A stretch of DNA of 64,000 nucleotides from Microbacterium sp. USTB-Y (GCF_023703415.1 NZ_JAGMTU010000003.1:310001-374000), one strand, 5' to 3'; positions 27,074 to 36,003 are shown, counted from the first letter of the stretch. Translations and numbers: made by a program. The notes: generated by a model from the sequence alone, not told the origin.

Positions 27074-28285
27074 TCAGCGCAGCGGCGTGATGCCCTGGGC
27101 CCCTCGGGGGAACGTCGCGAGCACGGCGGGGTCGATGTTGAGGTGCGCGGAGACGAGCTGCGGCGGCACGTGCGACAGCCAGTTGGCGAGCGAGATCTCC
27201 TCGTAGGTGTCGGTGCGGAACACCTCGAGGAACTGCAGCACGTCGTCACCGGTGTTCTCGATGTAGTGGCCGAAGTTCTTGCGCACCACACCCACGTCGC
27301 CCGCACGGAAGTCGGTCGTGTTCGCGTGCGGACCCGTGTTGAACACGGTCATGCGGGCCGAACCGCGCAGGTAGTACTGCCACTCATCGGCGTTCGGGTG
27401 CCAGTGCAGCTCCCGCATCGAGCCCGGTTCGACCGTGACGAGCGCCGCAGCGACGGTGCTCGAGTACTTGTAGTTGGAGGAATCGGCGATCTGGATGCTG
27501 CCGCCCGAGTTCTGGTAGAGCGGCTTCGAGCGCGACAGGCGGAAGATGACCGGCTCCATGCCCCACTCGACCCCGGCCGCGGCCTGGTCCACGTCGAGCG
27601 CTGGCGGCTCCTCGCCGGGGAAGATCCAGAGGTTGTGCAGAGGGATGTCGGAGAACACTTCCTGAGCGACGCCGAAGTTCTTCGCGAGCACCTCGGGAGG
27701 TGTGTGCGCGAACCAGTCGGTCAGCAGCAGCGTGTTCGATTCGGACTGGTCGCCGTCGTCGAATGCGAGGACGAACTCGGCACCGTCCGGGCCCAGTCCC
27801 TGGAGGGAGTGCGGGGTACCGGCGGGGAAGAACCACAGGTCGCCTTCCTCCACGTCTTCGACAGCAGGCAGGCCGGAGCGGCTGAGCGTCGTGACGCGGG
27901 CCTTGCCGCGGGTCATCACCGCCCACTCGGCGGTCTGGTGCCAGTGCAACTCGCGGATGCCGCCGGGCTCGAGGTACATGTTCACACCGGCGATCTCGTC
28001 GGAGATGTGGAAGTCCTGCTTCGTGAGCTCCCGCGCCCAGCCGCCGCGTTGCACCCGGCGGGGTGAGATGTTGAACGACGACCAGAAGAACGGCTGCGTG
28101 CTGATGTCCGTCGCAGGCGCGTGCATCTGGTTCGGGAACTGCGACTCGATGGCCTCGTTCTGCGGGCCGGTCATGGTGTTGCTCTGCGGGTGGTCGGCGA
28201 TGTTGATCTCGCCTTCCTGCGGCAGGTCGGGGTTACCCAGCGAGGGGACTTCGTGACCCACCTCGGGGTTCTCGGATGTGTCCAT
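27074..28285 (-). CDS. Oxalate decarboxylase family bicupin
   Basis: Start taken at ATG 28285 (403 residues). Both cupin metal sites are intact: GGIRELHWHQTAEWAVMTRG in the first and GSMRELHWHPNADEWQYYL in the second, each giving the HxH...E manganese set. The lid after the first cupin reads SESNT and keeps the Glu that distinguishes decarboxylation from oxidation in the Bacillus enzyme (SENST). It converts oxalate to formate and CO2, consuming a proton, so acid-stress relief is plausible. No signal peptide is seen. Confidence 0.94.
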   Translation of the reverse strand: MDTSENPEVGHEVPSLGNPDLPQEGEINIADHPQSNTMTGPQNEAIESQFPNQMHAPATDISTQPFFWSSFNISPRRVQRGGWARELTKQDFHISDEIAGVNMYLEPGGIRELHWHQTAEWAVMTRGKARVTTLSRSGLPAVEDVEEGDLWFFPAGTPHSLQGLGPDGAEFVLAFDDGDQSESNTLLLTDWFAHTPPEVLAKNFGVAQEVFSDIPLHNLWIFPGEEPPALDVDQAAAGVEWGMEPVIFRLSRSKPLYQNSGGSIQIADSSNYKYSSTVAAALVTVEPGSMRELHWHPNADEWQYYLRGSARMTVFNTGPHANTTDFRAGDVGVVRKNFGHYIENTGDDVLQFLEVFRTDTYEEISLANWLSHVPPQLVSAHLNIDPAVLATFPRGAQGITPLR

Positions 28286-28443
28286 GCGGTGCTCCTTCGT
28301 GACGATTCCGGACGATACCCAGGAGTCTGCCCAGCGGGCGGCTCGGAGCGCATCGAATCGTGACGAATGCACATTCGACTCTCGTCGCAAGGCCCTCAGC
28401 GCAATCGGCACTCTCATGAGAAGGCACCCACGCAGGAGGCCCC

Positions 28444-29172
28444 ATGTCACAGCCAGCTCACGCTCTCACTCGCCGATACCCACTGTTGGAGACGGCACCC
28501 GCAGCGGTCGCGCTCGCTCTCGTCTCCGGTCTTCTCAACGCCTGGACGTTCGGACAGGTGGGCACGTTCGCTACCGTCCAGTCCGGCAACCTGCTGTCTA
28601 TCGGCTACTTCCTCGCCGACGGCAACCCTGGACGTGTGCTCCTCGCAGCGACCAGCGTCGTCGTGTTCGCCTTCGGCGCGTTCGTCTGCAGCATCTACGT
28701 TCTGTGGCGCGCACGTGAGGACAAGCCCTACTCCGCCGAAGTCCTCGTCTTTGAAGTCGCGCTCGTCGCCGTTCTCGCGGTTCTCACGGCCACGACCCAC
28801 ATCAGCCCGTGGGCGGTCGCCTGGACGGTCAGTTTCATCGCGGGCGTCCAGGGCAATGCCTTCCACCGCGAAACCGGAATGCTCTACGGCAATATCGCCG
28901 TCACCTCCGTCGTCCAGATGGCTGCGAGCCTCGTCGCCCGAGCACTGGGCCGCCGAATCTCCGACGACGGTGAAGCGCACATGCGACCCGCCGGCGCCTA
29001 CCTCGTGGTTCTCATCGCGTTCGTGGTCGGTGGCGGCACGGGCTTCGTCATCGACGAGCTGTGGGCCGGAGCGTCGCTCGCCACTGCCGCAGTCGTCCTC
29101 CTCGTCCTGTTCATCGCGACATCGTCGGCGCGTGGCCCCATCGACCCCACGCAGAACAACCCCACCCCCTGA
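28444..29172 (+). CDS. YoaK-family (DUF1275) membrane protein
   Basis: A 242-residue protein with six hydrophobic helices. The DUF1275 opening FGQVGTFATVQSGNLLSIGY corresponds to the family pattern FTAHMTGNxV. It also has GVQGNAFHRETG and a central LYGNIAVTSVVQMAASL. Function is unproven; proposed to be a small transporter. It is divergent from the oxalate decarboxylase gene and 20 bp before fumC. A second member is at 31909. Confidence 0.88.
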   Translation: MSQPAHALTRRYPLLETAPAAVALALVSGLLNAWTFGQVGTFATVQSGNLLSIGYFLADGNPGRVLLAATSVVVFAFGAFVCSIYVLWRAREDKPYSAEVLVFEVALVAVLAVLTATTHISPWAVAWTVSFIAGVQGNAFHRETGMLYGNIAVTSVVQMAASLVARALGRRISDDGEAHMRPAGAYLVVLIAFVVGGGTGFVIDELWAGASLATAAVVLLVLFIATSSARGPIDPTQNNPTP

Positions 29173-29192
29173 AAACCGAGAAGGAGCACCCC

Positions 29193-30653
29193 ATGACCAC
29201 GACCGACGCGAACACCCCCGAGTACCAGAACGTGCCCATCGGCACCGGACAGAGCGGCCAGCGAAGCGAGTTCGACAGCATGGGAACTGTCGACGTTCCC
29301 GCCGAGCGCTACTGGGGCGCACAGACACAGCGTTCCCTGCAGCACTTCTCCATCGGCCACGACCACATGCCCATCGAGGTCTACCGCGCATACGGCGTCG
29401 TGAAGAAGGCCGCGGCACTCGTGAACGAGAACGCCGGGCGTCTCGCCCCCTGGAAGTCGAAGGCCATCGTCCAGGCGTCCGACGAGGTCATCGCGGGCGA
29501 CCTGGACGAAGAATTCCCCCTCTACGTCTGGCAGACCGGATCCGGCACGCAGAGCAACATGAACGTCAACGAGGTGATCTCCAACCGCGCCATCCAGCTC
29601 CTCGGCGGCGAGCTCGGCACCCAGCAGCCCGTGGGCCCCAACGACGACGTCAACATGGCCCAGTCCAGCAACGACTCGTTCCCCACGGCGATGCACGTCG
29701 CCGCGCTGACCGAGCTCGACGACCGGCTGCTGCCGAGCCTGCGGGCGCTGCACGCAGAGATTGCACGCAAATCCAAGCAGTGGATGGACATCGTGAAGAT
29801 CGGCCGCACCCACCTCGAGGACGCTGTTCCGCTGACCGTCGGACAGGAGTGGTCAGGCTACGCGGCGCAACTGGAATCGGGCATCCGCGACATCGAACAC
29901 AGCCGTGAAGACCTGCTGAAGCTCGCCCTTGGCGGAACCGCGGTCGGTACGGGCCTGAACGCGCCCGAAGGGTTCTCCGTGCAGGTCGCGGCGAAGATCG
30001 CCGAGCTGACAGGCAAGAAGTTCGTCACCGCCCCGAACAAGTTCGAGGCTCAGGGCTCGCTGGACGCGATGGTCCGCGCTCATGCGGCGCTGCGCGGACT
30101 GGCCGTGTCGTTGATGAAGATCGCCAACGACATGCGCTGGCTGGCCTCTGGGCCGCGGACCGGGTTCGCGGAACTCGTGCTCCCGTCCAACGAACCGGGC
30201 TCGTCCATCATGCCGGGCAAGGTCAACCCGACCCAGTGCGAGGCCATCGTGATGATCTCCATCCAGGTCATCGGGGACGACGCGGGCGTGGCGTTCGCGG
30301 GCTCGCAGGGCAACTTCGAGCTCAATGCCATGCGCCCGATCATCATCAACAACTTCCTCCACTCCGCGCGGATCCTCGGCGACGGGATGGCGAAGTTCCT
30401 CGAGTACTCGGTATCCGGCACAGAACTGAACGAGAAGAAGATCAGCTCCTACGTCGGCGAGAGCCTCATGCTCGTGACAGCGCTCAGCCCTGTGATCGGA
30501 TACCAGAACGCCGCCCACATCGCAGAGGACGCCCTGGCGAAAGACCAGACGCTTCGCGATGCGGCGCTTGCTTCCGGCAAGGTCACCGCAGAGCAGTTCG
30601 ACTCCATCGTCGTGCCGGCCGACCTCGTCGGTCGCGGAGTCGGCGGAGCCTGA
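29193..30653 (+). CDS. fumC: Fumarate hydratase class II
   Basis: A 486-residue enzyme (start after ribosome site AGAAGGAGC). It hydrates fumarate to malate in the citric acid cycle. Motifs: SEFDSMGTVDVPAERYWGAQ, TGSGTQSNMNVNEVISNRA, SSNDSFPTAMHVAA, IGRTHLEDAVPLTVGQEWSG and the mobile catalytic loop PGSSIMPGKVNPTQCEA. It is full length with all substrate-binding signatures. The iron-free, oxidation-resistant class fits a stress-cargo role. It is probably an extra copy, since the host should have its own. Its TGA overlaps the next ATG (TGATG). Confidence 0.95.
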   Translation: MTTTDANTPEYQNVPIGTGQSGQRSEFDSMGTVDVPAERYWGAQTQRSLQHFSIGHDHMPIEVYRAYGVVKKAAALVNENAGRLAPWKSKAIVQASDEVIAGDLDEEFPLYVWQTGSGTQSNMNVNEVISNRAIQLLGGELGTQQPVGPNDDVNMAQSSNDSFPTAMHVAALTELDDRLLPSLRALHAEIARKSKQWMDIVKIGRTHLEDAVPLTVGQEWSGYAAQLESGIRDIEHSREDLLKLALGGTAVGTGLNAPEGFSVQVAAKIAELTGKKFVTAPNKFEAQGSLDAMVRAHAALRGLAVSLMKIANDMRWLASGPRTGFAELVLPSNEPGSSIMPGKVNPTQCEAIVMISIQVIGDDAGVAFAGSQGNFELNAMRPIIINNFLHSARILGDGMAKFLEYSVSGTELNEKKISSYVGESLMLVTALSPVIGYQNAAHIAEDALAKDQTLRDAALASGKVTAEQFDSIVVPADLVGRGVGGA

Positions 30654-31912
30654 TGCAGCTGCACAACGACGTCGACGCGCTGGCGACGAGGCACGACCTC
30701 ATCGCCAGCGCGTCGGCGACGCTCCAAGCCTCAGGTGAGTCCACCTCGGTAACGCTCGCCGCCATCGACCGGATGAACCACGGCCTGGGCACCGACGTCG
30801 AACTCATCCCCGCCTGGACGTCCGTGACACTAGCGGAACGCGGCACCGGCGTGGCCTCCGCGCCCCGCATCGTTGTCGCGCCACCGACCGGAATCGCCAT
30901 GAATGCCGTCGCGAGGCTGATGCGAACAATCGACAAGGTAGGCGCGGGATCAGCGAGCGAGTCCCATCTTGCAACGGCACTCGCCGAGGCGAAGAAGATG
31001 CGGCCGGCCAACATCTGGCTGTTCCTCCTCGCCTGCGCCACCGGTTCCGCCGCGTTGGCGGTCATCTTCGGCGCCCAGGACGCAACGGCCGTAGGGCTCG
31101 CGGCGGGCAGCGCAGTGCTCGGTGGTGTCGCCCGCCGGGCGCTCGCACGCCTGCACGTCGGACCCATAGGCCAAGTCTTCACCGCCGCTCTCATCGCGGG
31201 GCTCATCGGTGGGCTTGCCGTGCACGCAGATCTCAGCTCCGCTCTACGGCTCATCGCCGTCTGCCCTGCGATGATCTTGGTCCCCGGACCGCACATCCTC
31301 AACGCCACGCTCGACCTGCTCAACCTGCGGATCCCGCTCGGCTTCGCGCGTCTCGGATACGCCGGCCTACTCCTGCTGTCCATCGGGACGGGGCTTGCCA
31401 TCGGCTTGGCCGCCTTCGGCACGGGACTCCCACCCACCCCACAGGGACGCGAGGTCGCACTTGGCCTGGACGTCCTCGCGGCAGCCATCGCCGCCGCGTC
31501 ATATCCGGTGTACTTCGCGATGCCCCTGCGGCTCATCTGGTGGCCAGTCGTTATCGGCGCGGTCGCGCACGGACTCCGGTGGTTCGTCATGGACGTGTGG
31601 GGCTGGAACATCGCGGTGGGCGCGCTTGTCGCGTGCCTGTTCGTCGGGTTCGCGCTGGCCCCTGTCGCCCACGCTAAGCACATTCCGTTCGCCGGTATCG
31701 GTTTCGCGGCCGTCGTCTCGCTCGTCCCAGGGGTCTACATCTTCCGCACCATCGACGCACTGGGGGTGCTGACGTTTGCCGGCAGCGCGTCACCGTCGTT
31801 CGGGGCGCTTAGCGATGGTGCAACCGCAGTCTTCATAATCATGGCGATGACGGCAGGGCTTGCCATCCCCATGCGGTTCTACGAACTCATCCGGCTGAGG
31901 CGGATGACATGA
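30653..31912 (+). CDS. ThrE-type threonine/serine exporter family protein
   Basis: A 419-residue protein with a soluble N-terminal domain (residues about 1-110, containing TVALAAIDRMN-like and VAPPTGIAMNAVARLMRT) followed by about ten helices in two halves, as in single-chain ThrE (DUF1212 plus ThrE_2). Helices include ALRLIAVCPAMILVPGPHIL and AGIGFAAVVSLVPGVYIFRT, which carry the paired VPG motifs. Members export threonine, serine or related metabolites. It starts on the fumC stop (TGATG) and overlaps the next gene by 4 bp. Confidence 0.87.
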   Translation: MQLHNDVDALATRHDLIASASATLQASGESTSVTLAAIDRMNHGLGTDVELIPAWTSVTLAERGTGVASAPRIVVAPPTGIAMNAVARLMRTIDKVGAGSASESHLATALAEAKKMRPANIWLFLLACATGSAALAVIFGAQDATAVGLAAGSAVLGGVARRALARLHVGPIGQVFTAALIAGLIGGLAVHADLSSALRLIAVCPAMILVPGPHILNATLDLLNLRIPLGFARLGYAGLLLLSIGTGLAIGLAAFGTGLPPTPQGREVALGLDVLAAAIAAASYPVYFAMPLRLIWWPVVIGAVAHGLRWFVMDVWGWNIAVGALVACLFVGFALAPVAHAKHIPFAGIGFAAVVSLVPGVYIFRTIDALGVLTFAGSASPSFGALSDGATAVFIIMAMTAGLAIPMRFYELIRLRRMT

Positions 31913-32628
31913 ACCGGCAGATCTCACTACCTGCTGCCCTCGCGGTCATCGCCGGGGTCACCGACGTCACAAGCTGGCTGCTGCTCGGTGGATTCTTCTC
32001 CGCACACGTCACCGGCAACCTCGTGGTGATAGCCGCAGACGTCGTGCGTGGGACACTCCCCGACCTCGCCTCGATGCTGGCCGTGCCGGTGTTCATCGTC
32101 GCGACCGTGGTCGCAACCTTCGTCGCCCGTCGGGTCGGTGCCCATACCTCTGCGACGAACAGGTTGCTCCTCGGAATTCAGGCGGCGTTCCTCATCGCGG
32201 CAGCCGTGCTGTCCTTCACCACCCAAGCGTCGGCACACCCGAAATCTGGGATCGCCGTCCTCATCGGGATGCTCGCGGTGTGTGCAATGGCAGCCCAGAA
32301 TGCCTACCTCCATCTAGTCCCGGATCGCGCCCTCTCCACCGCGGTGATGACCGGCAACCTCGTCGCGGGAACCATCGCCGTCACGGACATCGCCCGGTCG
32401 CGGGGGAAGGATCAGCAAGCGCGGCAGAGATGGACCCAGGCATGGCCACTGCTCGCGGGCTTCATCGGCGGGTGCCTGGTCGGCGCAGCCGGAGCGACCT
32501 TGTTCGGCGACCACGCGGCTGTCTTGCCCGCCCTGCTCGCGTTGGCACTGTTCCTGACGACGATTCGTCCCGGTTCCTTCGACGTTCCGAACCCTCGTTC
32601 CCCCGACGTTCGACAGAAAAGCGCCTGA
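31909..32628 (+). CDS. Second YoaK-family (DUF1275) membrane protein
   Basis: A 239-residue six-helix protein. The canonical DUF1275 start is clear (GGFFSAHVTGNLVVIAADVV), followed by GMLAVCAMAAQNAYLHLV and VMTGNLVAGTIAV. It overlaps the ThrE-like gene by 4 bp and precedes a small membrane protein by 2 bp, making fumC-thrE-like-yoaK-small ORF one rightward transcript. Confidence 0.88.
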   Translation: MNRQISLPAALAVIAGVTDVTSWLLLGGFFSAHVTGNLVVIAADVVRGTLPDLASMLAVPVFIVATVVATFVARRVGAHTSATNRLLLGIQAAFLIAAAVLSFTTQASAHPKSGIAVLIGMLAVCAMAAQNAYLHLVPDRALSTAVMTGNLVAGTIAVTDIARSRGKDQQARQRWTQAWPLLAGFIGGCLVGAAGATLFGDHAAVLPALLALALFLTTIRPGSFDVPNPRSPDVRQKSA

Positions 32629-32630
32629 AA

Positions 32631-32855
32631 ATGAGCCTCCGGCACTCGAATGCGAAACCGCCGCGTACACACGACTCGGCGACGGCGGCTGTCGCAGCAT
32701 CAGGGAGAAACGATGCGTTCGCCTTGCCTATCCTCGTCGCCTACGTCGTGCTCATTCTCCCGGTCCTGGTACTTCGCGTCCTCGTGATTGCGCTGTGGGA
32801 CCGTCTGGCGAGGAGACGGAGTTCGGCTGGGGGGCCGGAGCAGGGCACGCCCTGA
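32631..32855 (+). CDS. Small single-helix membrane protein
   Basis: A 74-residue protein starting 2 bp after the YoaK gene stop. It has a polar N-terminus, one strong hydrophobic helix (LPILVAYVVLILPVLVLRVL) and a basic C-terminus (DRLARRRSS), predicting N-out/C-in or reverse topology by the positive-inside rule. No family recognised; the gene end is supported by operon position only. Confidence 0.55.
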   Translation: MSLRHSNAKPPRTHDSATAAVAASGRNDAFALPILVAYVVLILPVLVLRVLVIALWDRLARRRSSAGGPEQGTP

Positions 32856-32934
32856 CCTCTCGGCTCAAGCGCGCAGACGCTCAGCCGCCGGCGTCGCGAG
32901 TGATCCCAGCAGCCGCGGCTTTGCAGGACGGTAG

Positions 32935-33309
32935 TCACGCGGAGAACAGACCAAGTCCCAGCAGCCCCGCCGCAAGCGCCGCGGTAAGCATGCCGCCCGC
33001 ATAACCGACAGCAAGCCCCGTGCGTCGGCGGGCGAAGAGCTCAGCGGCCTGAACACTCGCGGTGCTGAACGTCGTATATCCGCCGAGAAATCCCAGGCCG
33101 AGCACGACGCTCCATGATTCGGGCAGCAGCGATGCGTCGGCGGCCCCGGTGACGACGCCGAGGTGGAAAGCTCCCGTCACGTTGATGATGAAAGTTCCCC
33201 ACGGGAACGCACCGCCGACGTGCGCCGTGATGCGGGAGTCGAGTGCATATCGCGCCGTGGCGCCTAGTCCTCCGGCCAGAGCGGCGAGGAGACCGATGGT
33301 AGGGGTCAT
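32935..33309 (-). CDS. crcB: CrcB/Fluc fluoride channel subunit (second of pair)
   Basis: A 124-residue four-helix protein, start at ATG giving MTPTIGLLAALAGGLGATAR. Fluc signatures: GGAFPWGTFIINVTGAF, GFLGGYTTFSTASVQAAEL (the GxTTFST sodium and fluoride pathway motif). Its ATG overlaps the upstream crcB stop by 4 bp. Gram-positive hosts often use a heterodimer of two Fluc subunits, so the pair probably forms one fluoride channel. Confidence 0.92.
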   Translation of the reverse strand: MTPTIGLLAALAGGLGATARYALDSRITAHVGGAFPWGTFIINVTGAFHLGVVTGAADASLLPESWSVVLGLGFLGGYTTFSTASVQAAELFARRRTGLAVGYAGGMLTAALAAGLLGLGLFSA

Positions 33310-33704
33310 GCCCGGGCTACCGGAATAGTGCGGGCCTGGCACGCGCGCTCAGCGAGGAACGCTGACAGGATCCCCAGCACGACCGTGGGAATGGCATACG
33401 CGGCGCCAAGGAGCAGGCGATCCCCGAGAATGAGGCCGTCCGTTCCGACGGCCAAAGTGCTGTAGGTCGTATAGCCACCCATCAGTCCGGTTCCGAGCAG
33501 AAGCCTCATCCGAGTGCGCGCTGAGGTGGATACGACGAAGCGGCTGGTGAGCCCGTAAAGGACTCCCAGCAACCCCGCGCCAGTGATGTTGATCACGAAC
33601 GTGACCCATGGAAACTCGGAGTCTCCGGGAACCAAGCCGAGCAGGATCCGCAGAAGCGTTCCGGCCGTTCCACCGATGAAGACGAGGATGTAGGGGTTCA
33701 ACAC
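33306..33704 (-). CDS. crcB: CrcB/Fluc fluoride channel subunit (first of pair)
   Basis: I choose the GTG at 33704, giving MLNPYILVFIGGTAGTLLRI (132 residues). An upstream in-frame ATG is absent, and this GTG lies inside the stop of a short leader frame with a strong ribosome site, implying coupled translation. Motifs: FPWVTFVINITGAGLLG and GTGLMGGYTTYSTLAVGTDG (GYTTYST). Four helices, channel for fluoride efflux together with the downstream subunit. The frame stays open upstream of this GTG, so a longer N-terminus remains possible. Confidence 0.85.
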   Translation of the reverse strand: MLNPYILVFIGGTAGTLLRILLGLVPGDSEFPWVTFVINITGAGLLGVLYGLTSRFVVSTSARTRMRLLLGTGLMGGYTTYSTLAVGTDGLILGDRLLLGAAYAIPTVVLGILSAFLAERACQARTIPVARA

Positions 33705-33757
33705 CAACCACCCGGGAAGTGGATGTGCGCACGCATCGTCGATACTCCGTGAGACAT
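33698..33757 (-). CDS. Possible 19-codon leader peptide before crcB
   Basis: GGAGGAGG is followed six bases later by an ATG (33757) that is out of frame with crcB. The frame encodes MSHGVSTMRAHIHFPGGWC and stops at TGA (33698-33700), four bases after the crcB GTG at 33704-33702, so the two overlap as TGGTGTTGA. This geometry fits translational coupling or a regulatory leader; no fluoride riboswitch motif was seen. Confidence 0.4.
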   Translation of the reverse strand: MSHGVSTMRAHIHFPGGWC

Positions 33758-33995
33758 GATTGACCTCCTCCGTCTCAGTGACCCTAGGTGTGGTGGAACG
33801 GCGCGGAGCACGACGACTGTCGAGTCCGATGTCGACAATCGCCGATTCGCCAGAGCGAGCATGAGGACTCGTCAAACGTCGGAGCCGTCTCGCTGGCTCG
33901 GCCACTTACCGTGAGGTGTGACTCCGCCGACCCGCGCGGAGATCTCATGACGGAAGCCGGGCGCTGCCCGGCTCGAGAACATCTTGGAGACCCTC

Positions 33996-34832
33996 ATGCC
34001 CTTTGTGACCGCGGACGACGGTACGGATATCTACTTCAAGGACTGGGGCCCCCGCGACGCCCAGCCCATCATGTTCCACCACGGCTGGCCGCTCTCGTCG
34101 GACGACTGGGACGCCCAGATGCTCTACTTCCTCGGCAAGGGATTCCGCGTCGTCGCCAGCGACCGTCGCGGCCACGGTCGTTCCTCGCAGACCAGCATCG
34201 GCCATGACATGGACCACTACGCCAGCGACGTGAACACCGTGGTCGAGCACCTCGACCTCCGCAACGCCATCCACATCGGACACTCGACCGGCGGCGGCCA
34301 GGTCGCCCGTTACGTCGCGAAGTACGGCGAGCCGCAGGGCCGTGTCGCCAAGGCGGTCCTGGTCTCCTCGGTTCCACCGTTGATGGTACAGACCGACGCG
34401 AACCCGGAGGGCACCCCGATCTCAGTCTTCGACGGCTTCCGTGAGGCACTCGCCGCGAACCGCGCCGAGTTCTTTCAGGCTGTCGCTTCGGGTCCGTTCT
34501 ACGGGTTCAACCGCGAAGGAGTGGAACTCTCCGAGCCCGTCGTCGCGAACTGGTGGCGCCAGGGCATGACGGGGAGCGCACTCGCCCACTACGAGGGCAT
34601 CAAAGCGTTCTCCGAGACCGACCAGACCGAAGATCTCAAGGCCATCTCGGTCCCGGTCCTCGTCCTCCAGGGCGACGACGACCAGGTCGTTCCCTACAAG
34701 GACGCAGCCATCAAGCAGCACGAGCTCCTCCCGAACTCCGAGATCAAGATCTACGAGGGGTACCCGCACGGCATGCTCACCACTCACGCGGACGTCATCA
34801 ACCCAGACATCCTCGCCTTCATCCAGGGCTGA
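33996..34832 (+). CDS. Alpha/beta hydrolase, non-haem chloroperoxidase/esterase family
   Basis: A 278-residue enzyme starting MPFVTADDGTDIYFKDWG, with the oxyanion loop MFHHGWPLSSDDWDAQM, nucleophile elbow IHIGHSTGGGQVARYV (Ser in GHSTGG), acid in LVLQGDDDQVVPYKD and catalytic His in GYPHGMLTTHADV. The GHSTGGG elbow and length are typical of cofactor-free haloperoxidase-type perhydrolases. Codon usage is strongly biased, suggesting good expression. It is divergent from the crcB pair and followed by a terminator. Confidence 0.93.
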   Translation: MPFVTADDGTDIYFKDWGPRDAQPIMFHHGWPLSSDDWDAQMLYFLGKGFRVVASDRRGHGRSSQTSIGHDMDHYASDVNTVVEHLDLRNAIHIGHSTGGGQVARYVAKYGEPQGRVAKAVLVSSVPPLMVQTDANPEGTPISVFDGFREALAANRAEFFQAVASGPFYGFNREGVELSEPVVANWWRQGMTGSALAHYEGIKAFSETDQTEDLKAISVPVLVLQGDDDQVVPYKDAAIKQHELLPNSEIKIYEGYPHGMLTTHADVINPDILAFIQG

Positions 34833-34847
34833 CCCGTTCCACACCCC

Positions 34848-34884
34848 GAGGCCGTGTGCTCGATACTGTCGAACACACGGCCTC
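34848..34884 (+). terminator. Hairpin terminator after alpha/beta hydrolase
   Basis: GAGGCCGTGTG at 34848-34858 pairs perfectly with CACACGGCCTC at 34874-34884 around a 15-base loop, 15 bp after the stop codon. Confidence 0.8.
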
Positions 34885-34953
34885 GCGCGCGTTCCTGGAC
34901 TCGTTAAGAATCCGGGAAAGGCCAGGATGCCGTGGCGCATGACCTCGACATCC

Positions 34954-34978
34954 ATCCAGATTCCCGGTATATCTGGAT
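34954..34978. promoter_or_regulatory. Palindrome upstream of the metallophosphoesterase gene
   Basis: ATCCAGAT and ATCTGGAT flank a nine-base centre containing CCCGGTAT. The palindrome ends 17 bp before the proposed start and includes a TATATC that could be a -10. It is probably an operator for one of the XRE proteins nearby (inference). Confidence 0.5.
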
Positions 34979-34995
34979 TGCATGACGAGGTCGAG

Positions 34996-36003
34996 ATGAA
35001 GGCTCTAGAGGTGACGGCGAGCATCACGCTGCCGGATACGCGCGTCGCAGTGGTCGGCGATCTCCACGGCAATGTTGGTTGGGCACAGGTTCTGGCACGG
35101 ACGCTGCCTTCCCTCGCGCCAGACGTGACGACCATGCTGCAGCTCGGCGACTGGCAGATGCCGCCCGCCGAGACTGATGAGGTCTTCGCCGAGACGGGCA
35201 TCGAGCGCATCTACGTGACCCTCGGGAATCACGACCGCTGGAACGAGATCACTCCGCTGCTCAACAGGCATCCCGGCGCCGCTGTGCGCGTCTCAAAGAT
35301 GACGTGGCTCCTCCCGCGCCCGGCGCGCCTGACCATTGGCGGCCGCCGCGTCTTGTCAGTCGGAGGTGCCGCGTCGGTCGACCGCGAGTCGCGGATCGAA
35401 GGGCTGACCTGGTGGCCGGATGAGGCCATTACCGACGAGCACGTCGCTGCCGCCATCGCTGGTGGCTCCGCGGATCTGATGCTCACCCATGAGTCCCCTG
35501 CCGGCACCCCTGTCCGACCCGTCCAGAGAATCCTCCGCACCAACCCGCACGGGTTCCCGCAGTCCGCGCTGGATGCGTCCGCGTCGTCACGAGCGCGAGT
35601 CAGTGAAGTGTGGGATGCCGTCCGGCCGGAGCTGCTGATGCATGGCCACTTGCATGTGGCTGGCGGCGGTAAGACCGAAGATGGCCGACGGGTCGCAAGC
35701 TTCGGGAGAGACACTCACGAGGGCAACCTCGGAATCCTCGACATGAAAACGCTGAAGGTATCTGCGCCGAGCCTCGCGGTGATCCGCGGGATGGCAGATC
35801 GATGGGAGGATGACTACCTCGAGCGCGAACGGCGGATGAAGAGCGTCGCAGAGTCGCTGCACTTCGGTGCCCTCGACGGGAAGAAACCATCACCTGCTGC
35901 CACCCAGGATGCCCGCGACTACGTCAACGGGCGCCGCACCCTCGACGAGCTCATTGAAGACGTTCGCCGCCGTCATACGCGGCGCCCCGAGGACGAGGCG
36001 TGA
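34996..36003 (+). CDS. Metallophosphoesterase (calcineurin-like)
   Basis: Start chosen at ATG 34996 (335 residues), after a GAGGTCGAG ribosome site. The five phosphoesterase motifs are present: VVGDLHGNVGW, LQLGDWQMP, VTLGNHDRWNE, LMLTHESPAGT and LLMHGHLHVAGG, giving a complete two-metal site. The substrate (cyclic nucleotide, nucleic acid or phosphoprotein) is unknown. It overlaps the next gene by 4 bp; this two-gene unit stands alone behind a palindromic operator and may be a toxin/antitoxin or defence-type pair (inference). Confidence 0.88.
   Translation: MKALEVTASITLPDTRVAVVGDLHGNVGWAQVLARTLPSLAPDVTTMLQLGDWQMPPAETDEVFAETGIERIYVTLGNHDRWNEITPLLNRHPGAAVRVSKMTWLLPRPARLTIGGRRVLSVGGAASVDRESRIEGLTWWPDEAITDEHVAAAIAGGSADLMLTHESPAGTPVRPVQRILRTNPHGFPQSALDASASSRARVSEVWDAVRPELLMHGHLHVAGGGKTEDGRRVASFGRDTHEGNLGILDMKTLKVSAPSLAVIRGMADRWEDDYLERERRMKSVAESLHFGALDGKKPSPAATQDARDYVNGRRTLDELIEDVRRRHTRRPEDEA

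Noticed and set aside
33758..33995. Fluoride riboswitch upstream of crcB
   Set aside because: The crcB-motif consensus (GGCGATG...GTTCGCC with its pseudoknot) was looked for on the minus strand and not found.
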